Of a DNA stretch of 59,318 bases, positions 50,209 to 58,886 are shown one piece after another. A program made the position numbers and the translations under genes. The notes under the pieces were generated by a model that saw nothing but the letters and a program-made list of their open reading frames with translations, was not told the origin of the DNA and ran no database searches. The stretch lies in assembly GCA_948467735.1 (NCBI GenBank), contig CAOKFN010000029.1, positions 1 through 59,318 on the forward strand. The letters run 5' to 3'. The DNA is from an uncultured bacterium (GTDB lineage: Bacteria > Bacillota > Clostridia > Lachnospirales > Lachnospiraceae). Each line of letters starts with the position of its first letter. Position 1 is the first letter of the stretch.

Positions 50209-50237
50209 TTGCCGCAGACACTTCAATATGTTAAAAT
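50209..50237 (+). promoter_or_regulatory. Probable promoter of the 50274 gene
   Basis: TTGCCG (50209-50214), 17-base spacer, TAAAAT (50232-50237), 37 bases before the ATG. Confidence 0.55.
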
Positions 50238-50273
50238 GATGTCAGAGTCGATAAAATAAGAGGAGGGCGCCGG

Positions 50274-50807
50274 ATGAAATTTGATATTGATTGTGGTTAT
50301 AGTTGCGGCGGAATGGTTCTCATCGACAAAAGCTTTCTAAAAGAATTGGATGACACCCTGCTGTATGCAATGGAGCTTCTGCTGGACATAAAGGGTAGGT
50401 CCGAATTAATTTGTGATTTTCCGGGCGAAGAATGGAATATGGTAAGAAGACGGGAAACAGAGCCAATACAAGAATTCTGCAATAACGGAAAAATGATTAT
50501 CTATTTATTAGATAACGCAAAGCGCAGATGTGACGCCAAACCCGCGTGTGAAATTGAACCCGCTGCCGAAATCCCCGAATTATGCGGATATCTTCATCTT
50601 CCTACGGGCGGGCTGTTTTGCGCCGACGCCTGCGAGCTGATGCAATGCTTATACTATCCTGAGCTGGAAATGGAAAAGGAAACGTTCTTTGAATTGGAGC
50701 TTGAGAAAGGATGGTATGCGATATCCAATGAATACATTGATAAAATTATGTACAAAAAATGCAGTCCCCAAAGCCCGCCTTTTAAAAATATTCAGGAAAT
50801 CAGATGA
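50274..50807 (+). CDS. Hypothetical Cys-containing protein, 177 residues
   Basis: Not recognised. A soluble acidic protein with about ten Cys residues scattered along it (CGYSCGG, CNNG, CGYLHLPTGGLFCADAC) but no regular metal-binding spacing. Strong AGGAGGG site before the ATG and a plausible sigma-A promoter make it a real gene. It has its own transcript, separated from mutS2 by an internal promoter. No function can be given. Confidence 0.7.
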   Translation: MKFDIDCGYSCGGMVLIDKSFLKELDDTLLYAMELLLDIKGRSELICDFPGEEWNMVRRRETEPIQEFCNNGKMIIYLLDNAKRRCDAKPACEIEPAAEIPELCGYLHLPTGGLFCADACELMQCLYYPELEMEKETFFELELEKGWYAISNEYIDKIMYKKCSPQSPPFKNIQEIR

Positions 50808-50826
50808 ATATGCCGAAACTGCAGCG

Positions 50827-50855
50827 TTGTGATTGCGGCGCATCGGTGATATAAT
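50827..50855 (+). promoter_or_regulatory. Promoter of mutS2
   Basis: TTGTGA (50827-50832), 17-base spacer, TATAAT (50850-50855), 46 bases upstream of the mutS2 ATG. Confidence 0.7.
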
Positions 50856-50901
50856 AGTGTAATAAAGACCGTCCCACAATTTGAAGAAACAGGAGCGTTC
50901 T

Positions 50902-53289
50902 ATGAATCAGAAAGTATTGAAAACCTTAGAATATAACAAAATAATCGAAATGCTGACAGAAAAGGCCAATTCCGAACCGGGCAAAAAAATGTGCCGGGAA
51001 TTGACTCCTTCCACGGATTTAGAGGAAATACGCCAAAATCAGACCCAAACCGCAGACGCCGTAAGCCGTCTGTTCCAATCGGGCAGCACCTCCTTTGGCA
51101 ATAACAGGGATTTAGGCTTTTCTATCAAGTCTCTGGCAATCGGAAGCGCTTTATCCGCCCCGGAACTGTTAAAAATCGCCTCCATGCTGGACAATGTGTC
51201 CCGCGTCAAAACCTATGGCAGAAGGGACCGGGAAAATACGCCGGAGGATTCCTTGGACGAATACTTTGAACGGCTGGCCCCATTAACCCAGCTTGCCAAC
51301 GAAATCAACCGCTGTATTCTCTCCGAGGAGGAAATTGCGGACGACGCCAGCCCCCGGCTGAAGGGCATCCGCCGTTCCATGGCGCAGGCCAACGACAAAA
51401 TCCATACCCAGCTTTCCTCCATGCTGACCGGCTCCTGTCGCAGTTATCTACAGGACGCCGTGATTACCATGCGCAATAATCGTTACTGCATTCCTATCAA
51501 GGCGGAATATAAAACCCAAGTGACGGGCATGGTTCACGACCAGTCCGCCACCGGCTCCACCTACTTCATCGAGCCGGCCGCCATTGTGGAACTAAACAAC
51601 AGACTGCGGGAGCTGGAGCTGGAAGAAAAGGAGGAAATTGAGCGTATTCTTGCCGATTTAAGCGCCCAAGCCGCACTGCACACGGAGGAGCTGACGGACA
51701 ATCAGAAAATCATGACCCTTCTGGATTTTATTTTTGCCAAAGCGGAGCTGGCGCTGGATATGAACGCAGCACAGCCGCTTTTTAATACCTCCCATTCCCT
51801 CCATATCAAAAAGGGGCGTCATCCCTTATTGGATAAAAAGAAGGTGGTTCCCATCGACATTCATCTGGGCAGGGATTTTGATCTGCTGATTATCACCGGC
51901 CCCAACACAGGCGGCAAAACCGTATCCTTGAAGACGGTGGGGCTTTTCACCCTCATGGGGCAGGCAGGACTTCACATCCCGGCGGCAGACCGTTCGGAGC
52001 TGTCCGTTTTTACGGAAGTATATGCGGATATCGGAGACGAACAGAGCATTGAGCAGAGCCTCTCCACATTCTCTTCCCATATGAAGAGCATTGTCCACAT
52101 TCTAGGACACGCCAACGAGAATTCCCTGTGCCTGTTTGATGAGCTGGGCGCCGGAACCGATCCTACGGAGGGCGCGGCCTTAGCCATTGCCATTTTGAAC
52201 TTTCTTCATGACAGAGGCATCCGCACCATGGCCACCACTCATTACAGCGAGTTAAAAATATACGCCCTTTCCACTTCTTTTGTGGAAAATGCCTGCTGTG
52301 AATTCAGCGTGGAAACCCTTAGGCCCACGTACCGGCTTCTCATCGGCATTCCCGGCAAAAGCAACGCCTTCGCCATCTCTTCCAAGCTGGGACTGCCCGA
52401 CGACATTATCAGCGCCGCCAGAGAACAGATCGGCAATGAAGATAAGAGCTTCGAGGACGTGATTGCGGATTTGGAGCAGAGCCGCATTACCATTGAGAAA
52501 GAACAGAGGGAAATTTCTCAATACAAGGAGCATATCCGTACCCTCGAAGCACAGCTTCGCCAGAAGAACGAGAAAATTGACCAAGCGAAGGACCGCATTT
52601 TACGCGAAGCAAACGAAAAGGCCAGAGAGATTCTTCAGGAAGCAAAGGATTTTGCGGATGAAACCATTCGCGATTTCAATAAAATCGGTGCCGGAACCGA
52701 TATTCGGGAGCTGGAAAAGAAGCGCCGCAAGGTTCGGGATAAAATTGACGAGAAAAACGACCGCCTGTCCATCAAAGGCGGCGAAAAAAAGCAGCCCTCC
52801 AGCCATGGCATTGATTCCGGAAAGCTGAAAAAGGGCGACGATGTACAGATCGTCTCCATGGGGCTGAAAGGAACCGTCAGCACCCTGCCCGACGCCAAAG
52901 GCGCGCTGTTCGTGCAATGCGGCATCATGCGCATCCAGACGAATATTAAGGACTTGATCCTGACGGACGAAGGGGGAATTCCCTCCTCTCCCAAGCGCTC
53001 CAGCTCGGGAGTCGGCAAAATCAAAATGTCCAAGGCCCTCACCATCTCCACGGAAATCAACCTGCTGGGAAAGACGGTGGACGAAGCCCTTCCCGAGCTG
53101 GATAAGTATCTGGACGACGCCTACCTTGCCCATTTGTCCAGCGTCCGGGTGGTTCACGGAAAAGGGACCGGCGCCCTGCGCAATGCCGTCCACAATCATC
53201 TAAAGCGGTTGAAATATATCAAGGAGTACCGGCTGGGCGAATACGGCGAAGGGGACGCGGGCGTCACGATTGTCACCTTCAAGGCATAA
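50902..53289 (+). CDS. mutS2: MutS2 ATPase/endonuclease
   Basis: Protein of 795 residues with the MutS2 layout: core domain, clamp, ATPase with Walker A (GPNTGGKTVSLKTVG) and Walker B (LFDELGAGTDPTEGAALA), a long coiled coil, and a C-terminal Smr nuclease domain (INLLGKTVDEALPELDKYLD, VRVVHGKGTGALRNAVHNHL). It limits recombination and, in Bacillus, also splits collided ribosomes. ATG 50902 was chosen since AGGAG lies seven bases upstream; a reading from 50881 is longer. A strong hairpin follows the stop. Confidence 0.95.
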   Translation: MNQKVLKTLEYNKIIEMLTEKANSEPGKKMCRELTPSTDLEEIRQNQTQTADAVSRLFQSGSTSFGNNRDLGFSIKSLAIGSALSAPELLKIASMLDNVSRVKTYGRRDRENTPEDSLDEYFERLAPLTQLANEINRCILSEEEIADDASPRLKGIRRSMAQANDKIHTQLSSMLTGSCRSYLQDAVITMRNNRYCIPIKAEYKTQVTGMVHDQSATGSTYFIEPAAIVELNNRLRELELEEKEEIERILADLSAQAALHTEELTDNQKIMTLLDFIFAKAELALDMNAAQPLFNTSHSLHIKKGRHPLLDKKKVVPIDIHLGRDFDLLIITGPNTGGKTVSLKTVGLFTLMGQAGLHIPAADRSELSVFTEVYADIGDEQSIEQSLSTFSSHMKSIVHILGHANENSLCLFDELGAGTDPTEGAALAIAILNFLHDRGIRTMATTHYSELKIYALSTSFVENACCEFSVETLRPTYRLLIGIPGKSNAFAISSKLGLPDDIISAAREQIGNEDKSFEDVIADLEQSRITIEKEQREISQYKEHIRTLEAQLRQKNEKIDQAKDRILREANEKAREILQEAKDFADETIRDFNKIGAGTDIRELEKKRRKVRDKIDEKNDRLSIKGGEKKQPSSHGIDSGKLKKGDDVQIVSMGLKGTVSTLPDAKGALFVQCGIMRIQTNIKDLILTDEGGIPSSPKRSSSGVGKIKMSKALTISTEINLLGKTVDEALPELDKYLDDAYLAHLSSVRVVHGKGTGALRNAVHNHLKRLKYIKEYRLGEYGEGDAGVTIVTFKA

Positions 53290-53294
53290 AGCAG

Positions 53295-53341
53295 CCCGCG
53301 AGGGTCAAAGGCATTCTTTGAGCGCCTTTAACCCTCGCGGG
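53295..53341 (+). terminator. Long hairpin after mutS2
   Basis: CCCGCGAGGGT (53295-53305) pairs with ACCCTCGCGGG (53331-53341), and AAAGGC/GCCTTT extends the stem to about 18 pairs with one mismatch. No T-run follows. It may terminate, or insulate the two-component operon downstream. Confidence 0.6.
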
Positions 53342-53420
53342 AAGAAAGCCGACAGCATCGCGGAATATTTTTCCATGCAGGAAAATATACTATACAGCAA
53401 ATCACAGGAGCGGAATCGAC

Positions 53421-54125
53421 ATGGTGAGCAAACAGAAAATTTTAATTGTAGACGACGACAATAATATTGCGGAGCTGATTTCCCTTTATTTGATCAAAGA
53501 ATGCTACGAGACGATGATCGTCAACGACGGGGAAGCCGTCATGCCCGCCATGGAAAGCTTTGCCCCCAATTTAATCCTGCTGGACATCATGCTTCCCGGC
53601 ATGGACGGCTATCAGGTATGCCGTGAGGTCAGGGTAAAATACACCGTCCCCATCATTATGCTTTCCGCAAAGGGAGAGGTCTTTGACAAGGTTCTGGGGC
53701 TGGAGCTGGGGGCGGACGATTATATCGAGAAGCCTTTTGATTCCAAGGAGCTGGTGGCCAGAGCGAAAGCCGTGCTCCGCCGGTACAAGCCTGTCAATTC
53801 CGTTCCTGAGAATTCCGACGACAAATGTGTGCATTATACGGATTTGTCCATTAACCTGACCAACTATTCCGTCCTCTATAACGGGCATACGGTGGATATG
53901 CCCCCCAAGGAGCTGGAACTGTTGTATTTCCTTGCTTCCTCCCCCAACCATGTTTTCACCCGGGAGCAGCTTCTGGATCAAATCTGGGGCTATGAGTATG
54001 TGGGCGATACGCGCACCGTGGACGTACACATCAAACGTCTGCGGGAGAAAATCAAAGACCACGCCAAATGGAGGATTGCCACCATCTGGGGCATCGGATA
54101 TAAATTTGAGGTACGCAATTCATGA
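53421..54125 (+). CDS. OmpR-family response regulator
   Basis: Protein of 234 residues. Receiver domain with acidic VDDD, phospho-acceptor Asp55 (LLDIMLPGMDG), Ser82 and Lys104; then a winged-helix DNA-binding domain (about 135-232) with PPKELELLYFLASSPNHVFT and VDVHIKRLREKI. It would bind direct repeats in target promoters after phosphorylation by the kinase encoded next. AGGAG precedes the ATG. The stop overlaps the kinase start (ATGA), the usual coupling of such pairs. Confidence 0.95.
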   Translation: MVSKQKILIVDDDNNIAELISLYLIKECYETMIVNDGEAVMPAMESFAPNLILLDIMLPGMDGYQVCREVRVKYTVPIIMLSAKGEVFDKVLGLELGADDYIEKPFDSKELVARAKAVLRRYKPVNSVPENSDDKCVHYTDLSINLTNYSVLYNGHTVDMPPKELELLYFLASSPNHVFTREQLLDQIWGYEYVGDTRTVDVHIKRLREKIKDHAKWRIATIWGIGYKFEVRNS

Positions 54126-55549
54126 AAAAAACGCTCTATCTGAAGTTTGTACTGGCATATTTTATTTTTGGCGTCTTCAGCCTGATTATTGTCACCACCT
54201 TTGTGCCCAGTATGACGAGAGAACAGCTGATCCGTGAGAAGGCGGAGAACCTCTATGTGGAGGCGACTCTGATTTCCAACACCTATGCTCTCGGACTGTA
54301 CACCAGCGAAACGGACTTGGAAACCGTGAAAACCCAGCTGGATTCTCTGGCCGTCTATCTGGATTCCACTATCCGAATCATCAACCCCTCCGGCCGTCTG
54401 GTTCTGGATACGGGAACTCCCTTGAATGTGGAGGACGTGGTGATGATTGAGGATTTTGATCCCACCATCACCAGCGGTTCCTACTATATGGTCAATCGTT
54501 TTTTTAACAATTTTGACTCGGAAATGTTAAGCGTATTCGCTCCCATAACCTCCAGTTATACGGTGAAAGGTTATGTGGTGATTCACTGCAGCATGGCGGA
54601 TATTCAAGAATCCTGCAACTCTCTGCTGAGCATTTCTTATATCACGCTGGTTATCCTGTTCCTGCTGTCTTTGATTATTTTGATCTTTTTCACGGAAATT
54701 GTGTACGTGCCTCTTAGAAAAATCACTTATGCCACGGAACAGTATGCCAACGGCAATATGCACTATGAATTTCAGGTGGAAAGCGACGACGAAATCGGCT
54801 ATCTGGCCGCCTGCCTCAACTACATGGCAAGCCAGATTGCAGGCTTAGAAGACGACCAGAAGAAATTTGTGGCGAATGTGTCCCACGATTTCCGCTCCCC
54901 TTTAACTTCGATCCGGGGCTATCTGGAAGCAATGATTGACGGCACCATACCTCCGGAAATGCATGATAAATATCTGAATATCGTGCTCACCGAAACGGAG
55001 AGGCTGACAAAGCTGACCAACAGCCTCCTATCCCTGAACAACTTAAATACCAAGGGTATGCTCTTAGACCGCATGGATTTTGAAATTAACCGGGTCATTC
55101 GGTCCACCGCCGCTTCCTTTGAAGGCACCTGCCGAAAGAAAACCATCGCCATCGAATTGATTCTCACCGATGAGGAAATGTTCGTAAACGCCGATATGGA
55201 GAAAATCCAGCAGGTCTTCTATAACCTGCTGGACAACGCCATTAAATTCAGCCACAATAATTCGGTCATTAAAGTAGAAACCTCCGTAAAAAAGAATAAG
55301 CTTTTTATTTCCGTGAAAGACACCGGCATCGGTATTCCCAAGAAAGACTTGAAGCTGATTTGGGACAGATTCTATAAATCCGACCTGTCCCGTGGCAGGG
55401 ACAAAAAAGGCACCGGGCTTGGACTTTCCATTGTGAAGGAAATTATCAACTGCCATGGAGAGCACATTAATGTCATCAGCACGGAAGGGGCGGGAAGCGA
55501 ATTTATTTTTTCCCTGCCCTTGTCTGCGAAAAGCGTGGAGGAGGATTAG
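54122..55549 (+). CDS. Sensor histidine kinase
   Basis: Protein of 475 residues. Helix one is at about 6-28, an extracellular sensor domain of about 145 residues follows, and helix two is at about 177-200. A HAMP segment, HisKA domain with phospho-acceptor His255 (ANVSHDFRSPLTSIRGYLEA) and HATPase domain (NLLDNAIKFSHNN, DTGIGIPKKD, KGTGLGLSIVKEI) complete it. The pair resembles PhoR/WalK-type systems in layout; the signal is unknown. It overlaps the response regulator by four bases. Confidence 0.95.
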   Translation: MKKTLYLKFVLAYFIFGVFSLIIVTTFVPSMTREQLIREKAENLYVEATLISNTYALGLYTSETDLETVKTQLDSLAVYLDSTIRIINPSGRLVLDTGTPLNVEDVVMIEDFDPTITSGSYYMVNRFFNNFDSEMLSVFAPITSSYTVKGYVVIHCSMADIQESCNSLLSISYITLVILFLLSLIILIFFTEIVYVPLRKITYATEQYANGNMHYEFQVESDDEIGYLAACLNYMASQIAGLEDDQKKFVANVSHDFRSPLTSIRGYLEAMIDGTIPPEMHDKYLNIVLTETERLTKLTNSLLSLNNLNTKGMLLDRMDFEINRVIRSTAASFEGTCRKKTIAIELILTDEEMFVNADMEKIQQVFYNLLDNAIKFSHNNSVIKVETSVKKNKLFISVKDTGIGIPKKDLKLIWDRFYKSDLSRGRDKKGTGLGLSIVKEIINCHGEHINVISTEGAGSEFIFSLPLSAKSVEED

Positions 55550-55595
55550 TTTAAAACTATACTTTTAAATCTACCTAGAAAAATGTATTGGTCAA

Positions 55596-55639
55596 GTAAA
55601 AGTTAAGATAATTGCCAAAACGGCCATCTTAACTTTTAC
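55596..55639. terminator. Terminator between kinase and MunI-like R gene
   Basis: Perfect 14-base arms GTAAAAGTTAAGAT (55596-55609) and ATCTTAACTTTTAC (55626-55639) with an inner GCC/GGC pair. It lies between converging genes and marks the left edge of the AT-rich restriction island. Confidence 0.65.
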
Positions 55640-55645
55640 CTTTCA

Positions 55646-56254
55646 CTATTCAAGATATGGTTTTAAGTAATTATCGAAATGATCCGTTAAATCTTTATCC
55701 GACATTCCCGGGCGCCACATAAAATAATTTTTATCATAATTGCCAAACCAAAAGGCTATTTCTCTATTCCTTTTTGGATCTCTTGTAATATCTCCTTCAA
55801 ATACAACCCAGAATGGCAATATATCCTCGCTATCAATTTTTCCGATCCTTCTATAAGCCTGCTGTAATCCCGGTGTAAAAAGTTTGCATAATCTCTCATG
55901 TGCATTTCCTCTGCCTGCACTTGGTTCTTTGCCTTCTACCCATCCGTCCTGCCGTTTGATTTCACCAAAAAGAATCTTTTGTGTTATTAAATTCTCAATG
56001 GCAAAATCTGGAGCTACACCCCACTTAGTACTTTCTAATATGATTGGCGGATTATAAATTTGTTCAATAATATAATCTGGCAGCTGAACCTGCGCATATA
56101 GATTTTTTAAATGATTGGGCTTTTCAATTAACCTATATTCTGTACCTATAAAATGGTTTTTAAATACAATATATAAGTTTTGTTCTGCCACAGCGGCTTT
56201 CGTACCACCTTGCTCCTGCCAATTATCACGACCAGCCAGAGCTTTCTTTCCCAT
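55646..56254 (-). CDS. MunI-like type II restriction endonuclease
   Basis: Protein of 202 residues, the same length as MunI. The active-site residues known from MunI fall at identical numbers: Asp83 in APDFAIEN, Glu98 and Lys100 in LFGEIKRQDGW. The DNA-contact segment SAGRGNAHERLCKLF (Arg115) is also kept, related to the EcoRI recognition loop. From this the target is predicted to be CAATTG, cut after the C. It is transcribed behind the controller gene, with GGAGGG upstream of the ATG. The base composition is AT-rich compared with the flanks. Confidence 0.9.
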   Translation of the reverse strand: MGKKALAGRDNWQEQGGTKAAVAEQNLYIVFKNHFIGTEYRLIEKPNHLKNLYAQVQLPDYIIEQIYNPPIILESTKWGVAPDFAIENLITQKILFGEIKRQDGWVEGKEPSAGRGNAHERLCKLFTPGLQQAYRRIGKIDSEDILPFWVVFEGDITRDPKRNREIAFWFGNYDKNYFMWRPGMSDKDLTDHFDNYLKPYLE

Positions 56255-56337
56255 AGTTATACCCTCCTTGTCTACTCTAAGCGAGTTCTAGCCAAATGTA
56301 ATTTCACAGCTCATTTTAATACCTTTTTAAAGCCCTT

Positions 56338-56544
56338 CTACAATCCTCTAAATAATTCTTCCAGTGAAATTCCAAACCCCACAGCTATCTTCTCAATATT
56401 TTCTATTGAGATATTGCGTTTTCCGCTTTCCACTGATGCATAATAAGTTCTATCCATATCAATAGATAATGCAAATTTCTCTTGACTTATCCCCCTTTTA
56501 TTTCTAAGCTGTCTGATTCGCTCGCCCAATTTTTCTTTTATCAT
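56338..56544 (-). CDS. Restriction-modification controller (C) protein
   Basis: Protein of 68 residues, a single XRE helix-turn-helix domain (GERIRQLRNKRGISQEKFAL, YYASVESGKRNISIENIEKI). C proteins bind operators between the R and M genes, raise C-R expression after methylation is established and repress at high level. It lies directly before the R gene and divergent from the M gene, the classic order. ATG 56544 has GAGGGG upstream; the reading from 56586 is longer without support. Confidence 0.9.
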   Translation of the reverse strand: MIKEKLGERIRQLRNKRGISQEKFALSIDMDRTYYASVESGKRNISIENIEKIAVGFGISLEELFRGL

Positions 56545-56671
56545 ACAACAATCCCCTCTATACAAATAGATAATATAACTTATCAAAATTTACTGTTTCT
56601 TTCACTGTTTGACTATACGTGACCAAACTCGCTTCCTATGTTATAGGTTATCTGCTTTTAAGACAACCGAT

Positions 56672-56717
56672 TATAAGTAACAATTATATTGACTTATATT
56701 TAATAAAAAGCTATAAT
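56672..56717 (+). promoter_or_regulatory. M-gene promoter with inverted repeat operator
   Basis: TTGACT (56689-56694), 17-base spacer and TATAAT (56712-56717) make a strong promoter for the methylase. A TATAAGT (56672-56678) / ACTTATA (56692-56698) inverted repeat overlaps its -35 box and is a candidate controller-protein site. Confidence 0.7.
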
Positions 56718-56746
56718 ACTTTATAGCAAATGGAAGGAGACAAAAC

Positions 56747-57499
56747 ATGAGCAATAATCAATTAAAAGAAATAACCGCATATTCATTATACAGTATACAA
56801 GCCAAACAACGCACAAAGATAAATCCATTAGAAACTATTTACCCTCCACTACCGGATAAAAAATATCAAGTAATATATGCAGATCCGCCATGGGACTACG
56901 GTGGAAAAATGCAGTATGACAAAACTACGATTAAAAATGAAAATATTGGGTTTCAAAAGAAAATTTTTTTGAGTTCCGCTGCATTTAAATATCCAACCCT
57001 GAAATTAAAACAATTGAAGGAGTTAAATGTAGCTGCCATTGCAGATAATGATTGTATTTTATTCATGTGGACCACTGGGCCGCAAATGGCCAATTCAATA
57101 GAACTGGGAAAAGCATGGGGATTTGAATATAAAACCATTGCGTTTGTATGGGATAAAATGGTACATAACCCTGGCAGATATACATTAAGTCAAACAGAAT
57201 TTGTCCTTGCATTTAAAAAAGGGCGATTTCCACAGCCCCGAGGAGCAAGAAATATAAAACAAATGCTTCAAGTACATCGCAGTAAGCACAGCGCAAAACC
57301 TGTAATAGTTATTGACGGAATTACAAAAATGTTCCCCGAACAAGCAAAAATTGAATTATTTGCACGCGATAATTACACTGGCTGGGATAATTGGGGATTG
57401 GAAATACCGGATTCGGAAATCGATATTAAAACAGTTCTTGAATCACAAAACAGCGCAACCGATATAGAAGATGATGGCCAAATGACCTTAGAATTATAA
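56747..57499 (+). CDS. MunI-like N6-adenine DNA methyltransferase (MT-A70 family)
   Basis: Protein of 250 residues with the MT-A70 catalytic motif DPPWDYGG, the ILFMWTTGPQ strand, YKTIAFVWDK and the SAM-binding FPEQAKIELFARDN segment at the end (permuted beta-class order). It would protect the predicted CAATTG sites from the neighbouring nuclease by methylating adenine. GGAAGGAG precedes the ATG, and a strong own promoter lies upstream. The divergent C-R/M order fits a MunI-type system. Confidence 0.9.
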   Translation: MSNNQLKEITAYSLYSIQAKQRTKINPLETIYPPLPDKKYQVIYADPPWDYGGKMQYDKTTIKNENIGFQKKIFLSSAAFKYPTLKLKQLKELNVAAIADNDCILFMWTTGPQMANSIELGKAWGFEYKTIAFVWDKMVHNPGRYTLSQTEFVLAFKKGRFPQPRGARNIKQMLQVHRSKHSAKPVIVIDGITKMFPEQAKIELFARDNYTGWDNWGLEIPDSEIDIKTVLESQNSATDIEDDGQMTLEL

Positions 57500-57516
57500 T
57501 ATAAATGCAGATTATT

Positions 57517-57579
57517 AATTCAGAGACTGTCACACAGAACAGCGAATGTTCAAATTTTTGTGTAACAGCCTCTTGAATT
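57517..57579. terminator. Imperfect hairpin at the right edge of the restriction island
   Basis: AATTCAGAGACTGTCACACA (57517-57536) pairs with the facing TGTGTAACAGCCTCTTGAATT segment (57559-57579), with several mismatches. It lies between the methylase and the converging anti-sigma gene and could be a terminator or a small mobile inverted-repeat remnant. Confidence 0.5.
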
Positions 57580-57587
57580 ATGTTATA

Positions 57588-58886
57588 TCACTGAAAGCTT
57601 CCGTCCCAAAGGGGCATATTTGCGATATATTCGCTCTCCACAGCGGGCACGTAATACGCTCCATATGTCTTGAGTTCGCCCGCCCACGCTTCCTTTTCCC
57701 GGGCCGCCTCCGGCAGCTCCACATAAAAGCAGTAATACGGCATAAAGTACTGTTCCGTCTGCCCTGTGCGATAAATCAGCTCCACTTTTTTAACATAGTC
57801 CCCTCCGGGAATTTCGTATGGCACAGTGGTAATATAGCTGCCGTTTAACAGAAGCTCCTTGGCCTTCTCCACGGCAATGATGGGATAATCGCCGACCTTC
57901 TGTGATAAATCCCGCTGAAAGCTTCGGGCCAGAAAGAGTTTTCCATCCTCACTGCCGTAAAATTCAGTACGATAAAAATTATAATTGAGAATCCGGCTTA
58001 CTTCATCCCCGTCTCCGTCATAAAATCCGACAGTGTATGCCTGCTGAAAATAAATATTATAATCGCCGCCGGAGATATCCTTCCGCGGATTCTCCATTTC
58101 GATGAAATCTCCGTATGCATTCTCTAAATAGTCCGCGGCCTTAACCATATCGTCATAGGTGGAATGAACGGCAAAACGATACTCGCCGGGAAGCTCGACC
58201 TCCGGCTCAAAGGAAACCACCGCTGTCATTGTCTGATCCACCGCAATCTTCAGACCCTCCCCTTGTACCTTCAATTCCGTGGGATTAAAATATCCCTCCG
58301 GAACCTCACCGCCCATTTTTTCCGTAATTATCTTCCGTTTCTCTTCATCGGGCGCATTGTCGGTAACTACAAGAGAATCCTTATCCAATCCAAGCCGCCC
58401 GGCGGTTTCCACCAATATTTCCCGCATTTTCACAAAATCCGCCCCCGATGCAATATGGTTTTCATTATAGGACAGCGGATTCTTAAACACGGGCAGAGCA
58501 GAAAGCGCCATATCCTCCCTCCAAGGATTCCCATTGACCAGCTCGGAGATATCATAGGCCATATAACCCTCGTACCCCATGGCGTCGGCGCTCTCTTCCG
58601 GAATGGAAAGAAGGGGAAGCCCTTGCTCCCGATTCGCCAAATCCCCGGAAGCGCCTGCCAAGAAACCGGGATTATCCGCAGTATGCCCCATTTCCTGCTG
58701 TAAAAACACCCAAATTCCCCAGCAGGCCGCCCCGGCGGCACATGCCGCACAAACCGCAGCGACCGACCGCTGACGCCAGCCCTTTCTCCTGTTCTTTTGT
58801 CCTAATCCATTCCGTATCCTGCCCGTTTCTTCAATAATATCATCATTTAATAAATTTAACGCATCGCTGAATTGTTCCGTTCTCAT
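57588..58886 (-). CDS. Anti-sigma factor-like membrane protein
   Basis: Protein of 432 residues: N-terminal cytoplasmic part (about 1-40, MRTEQFSDALNLLNDDIIEE), one membrane helix (VAAVCAACAAGAACWGIWVF) and a large outer domain of unknown fold. The start overlaps the stop of the ECF sigma gene by four bases, which marks it as the cognate anti-sigma factor. It is unlike the anti-sigma protein at 27142 in sequence. No other motif is recognised. Confidence 0.75.
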   Translation of the reverse strand: MRTEQFSDALNLLNDDIIEETGRIRNGLGQKNRRKGWRQRSVAAVCAACAAGAACWGIWVFLQQEMGHTADNPGFLAGASGDLANREQGLPLLSIPEESADAMGYEGYMAYDISELVNGNPWREDMALSALPVFKNPLSYNENHIASGADFVKMREILVETAGRLGLDKDSLVVTDNAPDEEKRKIITEKMGGEVPEGYFNPTELKVQGEGLKIAVDQTMTAVVSFEPEVELPGEYRFAVHSTYDDMVKAADYLENAYGDFIEMENPRKDISGGDYNIYFQQAYTVGFYDGDGDEVSRILNYNFYRTEFYGSEDGKLFLARSFQRDLSQKVGDYPIIAVEKAKELLLNGSYITTVPYEIPGGDYVKKVELIYRTGQTEQYFMPYYCFYVELPEAAREKEAWAGELKTYGAYYVPAVESEYIANMPLWDGSFQ

